From Ariolimax columbianus (Eukaryota > Mollusca > Gastropoda > Stylommatophora > Arionidae), in the NCBI GenBank assembly GCA_036924085.1, contig JAVGWX010000011.1:23137739-23201738 (forward strand): 64,000 nucleotides of DNA. The letters run 5' to 3'. This document shows, piece after piece, positions 36,601 through 48,600 of the stretch. The notes below the pieces were generated by a model that was given only the letters and a program-made list of their open reading frames with translations, was not told where the DNA came from and searched no databases. A program made the translations under genes and the position numbers. Within the stretch, counting starts at the first letter, position 1, and each line of letters begins with the position of its first letter.

Positions 36601-39600
36601 CTTGTTTGGGTGCCATGATGGAAACATTGACACACAAAGTCCTCCGTAGTTTTCTATCCTTAGCCCTGGGTACGAGTGTGGAAAGATCATGCCCTGTCAA
36701 TTCTTTGATGTTATCAACCCAGGACTTTCTTTATCCTTCATTCCTCATTCGACCTTCTAGTGCAGCCTAGCTATAGTCAAAATGGAAACTATTTATGTAG
36801 AACAGAGTCCTCAAAGCACACATTACTTCTTCTTCTTCTTCTTCTGCGTTCATTCTCAAACTCCCGCTACTAAGCCCTGAACAGGGCTTTGCAAGTAACA
36901 GGATGTAGTCCGGAGAACGGAATGCTTTGTATCGCTAATTTACAGTTTGACTGCGATATTTGCAGCTTTCGGTCTCATAAACAGGACATATCAAGACTCA
37001 ATGCCTTTCATATGCGCAATCAGCGACGTATTCTCGATATCAGGTGGTTTATCTCGTCCGTAATGTCGAGGTGTCTGCAATGACGAGTCTTCCCTTCATC
37101 CCGGACACTCTGGTCCGCCACTGCCTGTCAGTGTTCAGTCATGTGGTCCAACTGGATCGGAACATTCCATCTCACCAGATAATGTCTAAGTCAGCTATAT
37201 GTAACAATGGTCTCCCACCAGTCGGCTAGGGGTGCGGGAGAGGCCGCCCCTGTTCTACATGGCTCCGACAGACAGCAATCTCTTCCTCAGCATTGAACGA
37301 GGTTTGGCTACAAGTCTCAGCAGTTGGACATGGTAGTGGTCAATCGACGCAACGTGCCCTAGATGCCTGGGCGTACATTATTATTACATACCTAAACTCA
37401 GGGTGAGGTACCACTGTTGTTATCTCCCCGTTCACTGTCCCTCTCTCATTGATGCTGAGTACACCTTTTGGTTCCAGTAATGCATTCAGTCTATCCAGGA
37501 CAGAAGCACTGAAAAAACAAGGGGGGAAAAATTGTCACAGCAAGGCGGAATCTAAATTAAAGACCTATTTTTCTTCTGTGTTCGTTCTTTATCTCCCGCT
37601 ACCAAGCCCTTGCTTTGCAAGAAGCAGAATGTATTTAGGAGAACGGAATGCGTTGTGTCGCTAGTTTACAGCTTGACTGTGATATTTGCACCTGACGGTC
37701 CGACACATCTGTCTTCGGCAGAAAGACCTATTAATTATGTACTGCAATGCAAGGCTCCTCTGATAGCTCACCACTGTGGAGATCACAATATTGATCCTCC
37801 ACCCCGTTAGTCAGACTACCATGAAACAATCTGTTTCCAGGTAGAACTGCTTGGAGGTGAGGTCAGGTCTAAATCAGTATGTTTCATCTTATCCTGTCAC
37901 AGTCCGATCAGTACATTTCATCTTATCCTATCACAATCTGATCAGTACTTTCATCTTATCCTATCACAGTCTGATCAGTATGTTTCATCTTATCCTATCA
38001 CAGTCTGATCAGTATGTTTCATCTTATCCTATCACAGTCTGATCAGTACATTTCATCTTATCCTATCACAATCTGATCAGTACTTTCATCTTATCCTATC
38101 ACAGTCTGATCAGTATGTTTCATCTTATCCTATCAAAGTCTGATCAGTATGTTTCATCTTATCCTATCACAGTCTGATCAGTATGTTTTTCCTGACTGGA
38201 CATTAGTCTCCTCTCCCCTAGTAAAAATGTGTAAAACTTAACTTCTTTATACTAGTTTAGAAAACTCTGCAGTCTGTATACAATCAGTTTCTTGTACATT
38301 CTCTTGATCTAAGAGCTATGTAATCCAATCTATTCTTCAATGCCTTAATTGCCTCCACAATTTCCTGTGGCAATGCATTTGAACATTCACTACTCTCTGA
38401 CTAACAAAATTGTAATACTGAAATCCCACTATCAGTTCTGTCGCTCTTTTTTTTTATCCTTTCCAGAATATATTTATATCTCCTCTACGATAAGGACCCC
38501 ACACCTGTATACAGTTTGACTATCCCTACCTTGCTTCTATGTTTAATATTTCTGTTATAAATACCTAACATTGCATTTGCCTTTTTCACTGATGAATCAT
38601 CAGTATCTATAGAAAGAGACCTATAGGTCTGCCCAGAGTGCAGTCATGATGAATCTTAGTATACAACATGAACTATAATATAATCAAAGCAAAATCTACC
38701 TGCAAAAGTTGACATTGTCGATCAAGAGCCAGTCTCCATTTTTCAAGGCCTTGACAAGTAAACTATCCACCCACTCGAAGGCTCCTCCCCCAGCTCCAGG
38801 TTTCATGTTTGATACTGTGACTGACAGCTTTGACAGGTGCAGCCTGATGTCTGATAACCTGTCTGAAAAATGAATGATAAAAGCAATTTCGTCACATTTA
38901 TTAACTTAATGTTTTTATACTAGTTTAGAAGACTCATCGGAGTCTGTAGACAACTAGTCACATTTGCATTACACTGCTTTAAAAGCTATGCATATGCAAT
39001 CTATTCTTAGATGCATTAAGTGTCTCTGCCTCCACCAACTATTTAAGGTCAATGTTTCAAGCAAACTACAGGCCTTTACCAGCCTATGCCTCCATTACAT
39101 ATTTTATGTGAAATGATCAGATGCAATGGTAAACACAGATTTTAGTATGTCATGCATGGTAAAGGCATTGAACACAGTTGGTCAGGTAACCACAGTAGAG
39201 AACATAAACAAAGGGACAAGAATGGATTCACACTGAAGATAAAACAAAGGGACAAGAATGGATTCTGAAGATAAAACAAAAGTGACAAGAATGGATTCAC
39301 ACTGAAGATAAAATGACTAAGGAGAGAATGCAGTGGTGCAGTGGGGAAAGCAGACTTGAATGTTTAGTAACTAATAAGTGAAAATGCCCTGGATTTTTCA
39401 AGCTGTCATATATACTGATAGATCTGTGCTAAGCGGTAAGAAAGTCAGTTGTGGCTTCGCTGTTAGAGTGAGAGGCAGGGTTGTTGCTGAAGGGAGTGGT
39501 GCATACTTAACATTATCCAGTGTCAGAATGGAGATCAAGACAGTAACTCTGTCTCTAAGGTGGCTGGCTATCTAGGACCTCTTAAATTCAGTAATCGTCT

Positions 39601-42600
39601 CTGATTCCAAATCCTTACTGCGGAATGTGCAGAAGGGGTGGCTATGGCATGAGAGGATAGTGGAAAAAGGAGGTTCGAACCTCCAGGAACGTGTTGATCT
39701 ACTGTCCTGACCATAAAAAAATACCACAGGGAAGACCTTCAATGCGTTGGTCAGACTCCCTTGCTGTACACAGAAAAATCTGTTGCAAAAACATCTCCAT
39801 TCTCAATAATGGGTGAATCTTCAAATCCAAGTGAAAAAAAAAGAACAAGAAATTTCCAAATGTCTCAAACAAATTTCAAAATCGCTATTGAGTTCAACCG
39901 GACAAGACGGAAGTTGAACTCTCTATAATCAGATGAGGTCAGGTCATCCCACAACCGGTGAGATCGTTAGCGCAGACATAAAGAAATCCTCACAACCCCA
40001 CCTCACCCCCCCTGCATGTACCTCCTCTGGTCGGAGATTGGTCCATTCTTTAATGTTGTCTTCCCAGCTCTTTTTGGGACGACCTCTTCGTCGTCTACCT
40101 TGCACTTTTCCGTACTGGATCATATTTACAAGACCATATGATCTTGATATGTGTCCATACCAAGCGAGTTTCCTTCTTTTGGCAGTTGCCAAGAGCTCTT
40201 TTCTACAATCAAATGAGCAGTATTTTCTGCTAATTTCTGCAGTAGTCCAGTTTGACTATCTATAAGCTGGACATTTTGTTGCCAATGGTTAGATAAAAGT
40301 TAGCTAGAATCCCCAAGAGCTAATTGCTCAGGGAAGCTGATTTTCAATTTTCATTAAGCAGGAAAAAATTAACCCCAAGCTCAACCCACTGTAATCATTC
40401 ATACATGCTTGGAAGGTTACAGTAGACCTATTTCCTCCCCCCCCCCCCCCCCCCCCCCCCGCGCAGATTTTACCATTTCAGTCTCTTAAAATCTATGGCA
40501 TAAAATTTGCAGTTTGCTACTAGGTAGTCGAAATTCTGCTTTCTCTAACGGTCCTAAATGTTCTTCTTCTTCTTCGTACGCAGTCAGACAGTAACCATTA
40601 TTTTTTAGAAAAAAAGCGGCGGTCATCCTGAGGCTGTCGACACTGCCATTGAGCTTGTCTTGCAGTTCCACTGGTGATGGCCACATCTGCTCTCTCTGAT
40701 CCTCGTATGTCGGGCAGTTCTGCAGCAGATGTTCAGCGGTCATTTTACCGGTACCGCACGGGCATTCGTCGGTACACCCTATCTTCAATTTGTTGAATAG
40801 GTGGTACCTCAGTCTATTGTGGCCAGTGCGAAGTCTGAAGACGACGACCTGCTCTCTTCGGTTCAACTGGTAATAGGCATCGTTTTTGGTGTAACCAGTA
40901 TGTTCGGTTTCCCATTTGGTCATGTATCTGGCTTTAATAAGCCGTTCCTAAATGTTCAATTTCTTAGCCTTCTAGTATCCACATTTTGTTTATTACGTCA
41001 CAAACATTTAGACGTACACCAGTTGTCTTGTCAATTCATGAAATTGCTGCAAAGAACTGAGTGTGTTCCTAACCAGATCGGCATATCTGTTAGTTTTCAC
41101 TCATCCTTGGCACTTTTCGTCTCGTCAGACGATAGTAATTGTGCTTTTAGCACAAAGCTCAGGCAGAAATATAGAGACCGGGTGTTGCCCATGCAGTATA
41201 GTCCCTCTCTCGGTCTGCCTTGTTTGCTCCAAGGGAAAGGTGATACCAATACATTTGGAACAAGCCAAGCTGCTGAAGCTGCCTGATCAGCCAAGCAATG
41301 CTCTATCTGCTCGCCTGTTGGGGCTTCACTCCTAGATCAGCCCCCAACCAAGGTTAAGGGCCTAGTCTGCCCTGCCACAACACTCAGCTAAGGTTGCCAA
41401 GTTTCCACTACAAACATATTTATAACATCCACATAAACAGATCTACCTCCGAAAAATCCATTGCAACAACTTAACTTCATTTTAATCAATAATGGAATAA
41501 CCTTTCAAATCAATGTGAAACCAAAAAAAAACAAGTTTTAAATATTCACATTTTTGTATCAGCCGTTTTTATGGCAAAACCGGTGTTTACACAACGAATA
41601 CTGTAGTATACAAAGACAATGTCCCGACGAATTTTTCCGCCAAATGTTCAGTTAAAATTAATATTAATTATTTTATTTTGAAATATCTGCTTGACATACA
41701 GCACTTGTCTTGGACTGTAAGACACAAATCAACAAGACCAGGCTGGACTGTAAAGAGTAAAAGAAAGCCTGTAGCAAAACACTTTTGCAGCAGCGGTTTC
41801 TGTAGCAATTCCTTGTGCATGTTAAGGTTACTAGCTCCATGCACAACCCACATCAGTCACATTTGATGATATGCATGAAAGACTCAAGTGACCTATTCTT
41901 TGTTCCGTGTGTGATCCCTAAAGGTGGAACAAGATATCTACATAATACTCTACTACAACTTACCAGCAGGAGTCTGTCCAATCTTATTTAGGTGACCGAG
42001 TATAGTCTGCAACTGTTTTACATGCTGTGAGAAAAGCGCCACAACATCTTGAAAGGAAAGTCCGTCAGCTGTAGAGTAGGATATAAATGTATATGGAGCG
42101 CCTCAATAAAATGTATATACACTTTGAATATGTATTAATAGTTTGCAATTAAGGTAATCCAAGGAATGCATTGCCACAGGAAGTAGTGGAGACAGAGACA
42201 ATTAATGCATTTAAGAATAGATTTGGTGCATATTACTTTTAGAGCAAAGAGTAAAGGAAACTTGTTGTTTACAAACTCTGCAGAGTCTTCTAAACCAGTA
42301 AAAAACATTCTTAAGAAGATATATTTAATTAAAATTAAAGAGGAAGAATCTGTATCAATTTTGGTCTATCGCCTCTATTCAAACTGGCAGCCAGTCTGGT
42401 ATTAAAGAAAATCATTAAGGTCATATTTTCCTTTGTACGTTAATGAACTTTAAATCTTCATAGCAATTTATATTTTAATTTTGAATACTTCATGTCAGAG
42501 ATAATTTTATTAGATTGTAATTTTAACTGAACTTCACGTCTTTATACTGTTAGATTGTGATTTTAGCTCAATTTGTTTCACCACATTTTGCTCTGTGGCA

Positions 42601-45600
42601 GTTCGACAAAAAGTGCCGTATGTGAGGGAGCCAACGATGTTCGTATGCGCCCCCATCTTTTTGCAACGCTGTACCAATGTGGGTTTAGGTCTTTGGTTAG
42701 TCCTTCTCGCCATAACATAGATGGGCGACCCCGTGGCATTTGGCCACCAAAATGTTGTTCTACGTGTCCATCTGTTGTCAGGTAAGCGTACATTTCCACC
42801 CCAGTGATGTTTGTGTGATATCGCTGCTTCTACAACATTTCAAAACAAAGTTTTATGCCAAATTTCTTCATTTCGGATCTTATCCCGTATCCAAATTTTT
42901 AGTGTGCGCCGCTTTCTTGCTCTCTGATTTAAATCTGAGCTTCTCAGCATCTGCTTTGCACAAGTTCTGTACTTCGCATCCATGAACCATCAACAGAAAA
43001 GGAGATGTTGAACACCTTGGGAACTACCGCCCAATTTGCCTGTTACCGATAATGTACAAGATATTCACTAGCCATTGACAGCAGAATCGACAGGCAACTT
43101 GATGAACACCAACATCGAGCTTCGAGAATAACCAGTATTCAGAAAAGGAATCTCCACCAGTGACCACCTCCACACAATCAATCCACTGATGAAGAGGGCA
43201 TGTGAGCTGTGCATACCCTTATGTCTTGTATTTACCAATTACGAGAAAGTCTTTGACAGTATCGAGACAAATGGTGTAGTAAATGCTCTAAGGAATCGGG
43301 CATCTCTGAAATCTATTTCAAATTGATTGAGGAGAATAATTTGTTTAATATTTAACTATTTTGAAAAAACTATGTCATATGGAGTTGCAGCCCATGCTCC
43401 AGACTGAAAGAGACGAATCGAAAAAATGATTCAAAGCTGCAAAGGGCTAAACGATTGAATGGCGTCGTCTCTCCCTCTTCGGTCATGTTGCTTGCCTTTC
43501 CCTTAAGTCCCAGCCCACGAGATGCTCTGGCAGGCTGTGGGGGCGAGTTATGGAAAAAAGCCATGCTCATCCTGGAGATGTCCTCGGGGCTGCCCTTGCA
43601 ACACATGGCTAAAACAGATCGCCACCTCCCCAACAGAACTGCAGGCCGCCTGGGATGCATAATCATCAGATGTGGTCATAGACATGGTCAATCGACGCGA
43701 CAGGCCCTGGTCGCCTAAGCGCACTATTGTTTACTATTGTAAAGGGTTAAATTCCACATGCAGAATATTAAGCACTGTGTATTTATTCTCGCTGTAGTCA
43801 AGAGGTTAAGGCCCTCGCCTCTCACAGTGGGCGATCAAATCCCGCAAGTTTCAAGCGACCCCTGGTCTCACAGAAGGTAAGACCAGAGTGCCTGCATCCT
43901 GAGTTACCTCCAGTCATCTCGACCAATAGTCTTGCCACTGATTCATGGTAACTTTTGACAAGTGAGAGATTGATGACCAGTGCATTCTCTCCCTCACTAT
44001 AATCTAAATACAGAGCACATTACATTATTGTTGCCATCATCGCTTGCAATGTGCAACAACTCCTCTAACAATAATATTTTATTGTTCTGTTTGAGACGTT
44101 CAGATCAAACAATACTCACTGTTTGTTGCAAGGTCCTTATACTCTGTCCAGTCATGATCCAAGTTTAGAAAAGTTGCCCTCTCTTTGGCATCTTTCTCCA
44201 ACAAGCAATGTTTCCCAAGATTTTTCAATTCAGTTTGCAGAAGCATTTTGATTAAGCCTAGGTGGCGCCACACATCTGACTGGACAATAAAATAGAAAAA
44301 ATATAGAGGAGGTAAAGCCCGGAACAAACGGCCAAACAGCTCATTAGAACAGCAAACTTGGCTGAACAGATGGGCTATGGGAAACATAGGGAGGGAAGTC
44401 TACACATATATTTTAATCCCCAATCTAAATGACAGTTTCAATCAAAGCTAAAGGCGAGGGCTCGACTTCACTGCCGCAACTCAAATTCAAACCCCGACCA
44501 TCTGAATGAAGCAAAGCGGCTTGACCACTTTGTCACGGAGACCCCTAGTATCAATCAACTCCCGAGGAATGATCAGAGCACCATTTTCTGACTGAAAACA
44601 CATCCCACAACAATGCAACCACAACACGCTCAAACATTCCAGCTGTGTACACACCTATACAAAAATTGGTGGTCATTATCAGCGCTCGGCACTCAACAAT
44701 GTCACGATAATGCTTCTTCCTCCTCCGAGGCCAGATAAATGGAACACTTTGTATGGCACTAAGCAACTAATAAACACGTGCAAATACCATTACATGGTAC
44801 TGGGCAGATGGGCGAGAACTCAGATGCTGCTGTAAATGGGTACCCGAGGCATGAGTTGGGGATGGTATAAACGGTAAGGAAGGGAACTGGCCACTCCACC
44901 TCACATTGGCTGCGGCTTAGACCAAGAAGAGTTATTTTTATCCCCGACGGCAATTGTTGCCATGGGACCCACCATGACCTTTTACAAAGTCAGCTCTTTC
45001 TATCTATCTTTCCCTAATGGTAAGCTACGCACCCATTTACAGCTGAATTGACTAGTGTGAGTGTGAATATCGAACCAGGTACCTGTGAGAAGCGGGCAGA
45101 TCTACCACTTAGAGGAAAATGAAGAAAAAAATGTTTAATGCAGACGCATACAATTTCTAAATTTATTATCAATTTTGTTTTCCATAAACACAAAAAAACT
45201 AAATAACAAAGCTGAAAGTTTTAACTATTACTCTTTTTTATTTGTCCACAGAGTTAAAACGCTGCTCTTGATGATGAAAAGTGCTCTCACATTCAAAGCA
45301 TCCAAATAAAGATTAGTCTACCAGTCTAAACGCTCAGAGTGGTTCAACAGCAGATTTCAGCATCCCACAATTACAGCAAACAAACAATGAAAGCTGACTA
45401 CATGCTTCTAGAAAACGACATTGGAAGTAACAGTGTAGGTGTTACACCCCAGAGAAATGTGTCAAACTACATCCCGCCCTCAACGGCAGAAGGAACCCTG
45501 CTCTTTATCGTGGCCCTAGTGGGTGGCCTGGGGAACATATTCATCATGATCATCACACTAATCTGTCCTACATTCCGTCACATGTCGTCGGCATTCTTGT

Positions 45601-48600
45601 TTCATCACTGTCTGTTAGACACCATCAAATCAGGATTCTGCATTCCCTTTGGGTATAGCCTTTTACTGACTATCAACATACCCCACTGCGACCTCCTTGG
45701 GGCAGGCTACATCCTTCTGATGACCGTTTCAGCTTATAACCTTCTAGCACTTCTCGTTAACGAGGAGTATCAGTGCTCATTCTCATCTAGGAGAAACTAC
45801 CACAAAAATGGAGATGGATGTTGTATAGCATTTGGTGTTGTCATTATTTGGTTCACAACAGTGTTACTACACCTAGGAGTCGCCTTCCTGCCTGGCAGTT
45901 CAGAGTTCAGCAAGGATGTTGGGAATTGTGTCTATAGATATGGTGTCACGAAAAACTATGTCATACATGCTCTGTGGGTAATACTTGTCACTGGAGCAAT
46001 ACTTGTAGCCGGCATTAGCTTTTTCCACTTCTTTAGAAAACTTCGAACTAGCGCCAAAAGCCGCAAGTGGACATTCCTGCACAAGTCTTTATCATCTTTA
46101 GCTGCCCACAACACCATGTACAACGATCAGACAGAAGAGGTTCATTATGAATTTGATGACCTCTCGTCTCAGAAGGCCATCCTGCAGTCTCGGCGGTATC
46201 TCCGAAGAATCATTATCATGATGGCGATGGTAGTATCATTTGTTGCATGCTGGTATCCGCTGTTTTTCCTGACCCTATTAGATGTTCACTACAAACAACC
46301 CCCTCATTTCTATCGCTTACTGATGATTCTGGCCTGGGCGCATCCAATAACCACTCCCATCTTTTGTGGTCTCATCTATTATGACACAGCCAAAGGAGAA
46401 AAGGTGACGAAGGACGTTTACACAAACGCACTGCCCATGACGACATCCAGATCTGGGGAGGCCATACGACAAGAGATCAACCACATGTACCGAGCCAGCT
46501 GTGGGACGGGATTTCATAATGAGAACTTCCAGTTGGCGTCAAATCATGCCAGGGACTCACCATTACGTCATCACTTGGAGAGTGAGTCCGACAGTACGCA
46601 CTGTGACACGTTAACATCCCACTGTGAGACCATCATCAACTACAACACTGATGAAGGTGGATGTCAAACACTGATCATGTGAACATTTGGCGAGTGCTCT
46701 AACAACTAAGCTGATAATATGATATGATGTGCTCCAACCTTGTATAACTTCTGATCCAAGTGAAAACGAGTTATCTGCTCTTTTATTTCTGTACTGTATA
46801 TGGGGGTCACATAAGTAGTATTTCTGTTAGAGAGTGATAGGCAGGGTTGGGCTGAGAGCAGTGGTGCGTACTTGACAACAATATCCAGTAATTGTTTTAA
46901 TTTTATTTTGTGTTCACCTTATTTGTCCATTCTACAAGGCGGTGTGCATTGCACTGTTTTTATTTTGCGTCTGTATGCCCAGTGCATCCAACTTCGGCAT
47001 GTATTTTATGTAAGGGTCACACCGCCTTGGTGATTTGAGAAATAAGGCGAACGCAAAAAAAAAAACAACAAATGTAAGGGTCTGCTTCCTAAGGATATGA
47101 GACAGCAGACAGGTTGGCAAAGGAGGGAGCAACACGAGAAAAAAATGAATAAACAATCATTTTCCAGGAAAAGAATAATAATGAAAGTTGACCAAACAAG
47201 AGACAACTATCACTATCTTGATCAATCAGAACAAGTGACCCTGTTCCGCATAAGAACTGGACATAGCAGATTGAATAACCACTTACAATGAATAAAATTG
47301 GCTCCATAGTGCATGTGTATGTGCAAGCAGGCAGCACAGACATCGGAACATATCCTACAAGACTGTTGCATACTGAGCACTGGCTCACGGAGACAAACCT
47401 CCACACAAAGCTGTTTGGAAGCCTTGAAGAGCTTGCCACAACAGAACTCGCAACCTTTATCCAGAGAACTTTACTTCATGTGTAGACGTAACAATAAAAA
47501 GCATTACAAATGAGAAAAAGATGACATGCTCAGTGTAGCAGTGGACCTATTATTACTCGCGACACCTAAAGCTTTTCCAGAAACTACTTAGACAATTGCA
47601 ACAACAAAGAAAGAAATGTAAAGAGACTGTCCAATATGCTAAAGTTCTGACAGGTACACTACAAAACACAAATAATTATGACATTATCAGGGCTATTCCC
47701 AGGCTGGCTCGATACGCTAAAAGTTCTGACAGGTATTTTAAAACGAAAAATAATTCTAAAGAAAAATTAATCTTGGTCTGTCTCTTCCTCTCTTTTCTTG
47801 TATTCTTCTTCCAACATGTTCTTCACTACGGCCCCTATGACATAGGTTTTGGTCCAGCCAGGCCAGTCAATGTATTTGAATCTTTTGTAGCAGCTTTATT
47901 TCCTCTTCCACTTCCGCCAATAGCCTTTCGTTTAATTTTCCTCTCTGTTCAGCTCACTTTAATCATCCTTCAATAACACCACATCTCAAAAGCCTCCAGG
48001 TATTTCTTCTCTGTTTTATTTATTGTCCATGTTTCAGAACTGTACAACGCCAAGACCCGGTATATGTGGTCGGGATTCTTTTCCGTACCATCATACTAAT
48101 GCTACGTGATATCAGTTCAGTCCAAGTGCCATCTACGCATCGAAGGTTGGCTGCAATGGATCTCCAGTGTACTCTATCTCTTGCCCATAGTGCAATCTGA
48201 GAGGCTTTTTCCAGTCCATCTCCTGATGTTAGCCACAAACTTAAAACATTGTCTGCCTCTTGAACGCCTGCCTTCCACCCTACCCTCCAGTATGGTTTTC
48301 GACAAAGAGGTATGTGTCGTTATATGACCAACATAATGTAACTGTCTAACCCTTATTTCGGTCTCTTTTCAACTCCAACTTTTTCAATATCTCCAAATTT
48401 GTCCTCTCTTGTCAAGAAATGCGATCCAATCTTCTAAATACCCACACTCTCCCTTGATATAATTTCTCTCTAAATGTCGCCTTTAGCAATGCAATTGTAG
48501 TTCTTACTGCTGTATAGCAATGTGCATCTTCTGTTATGATTTGACCTAGATATGGGAATTTGTATACTTGCTCAATGTTTTTCCTTTCAATGGTCATCTT

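Noticed and set aside
45339..45386. GTG-initiated N-terminal extension of the GPCR
   Set aside because: A eukaryotic mRNA is more likely to start at the ATG at 45387; there are in-frame stops just upstream and no ATG in the extension.
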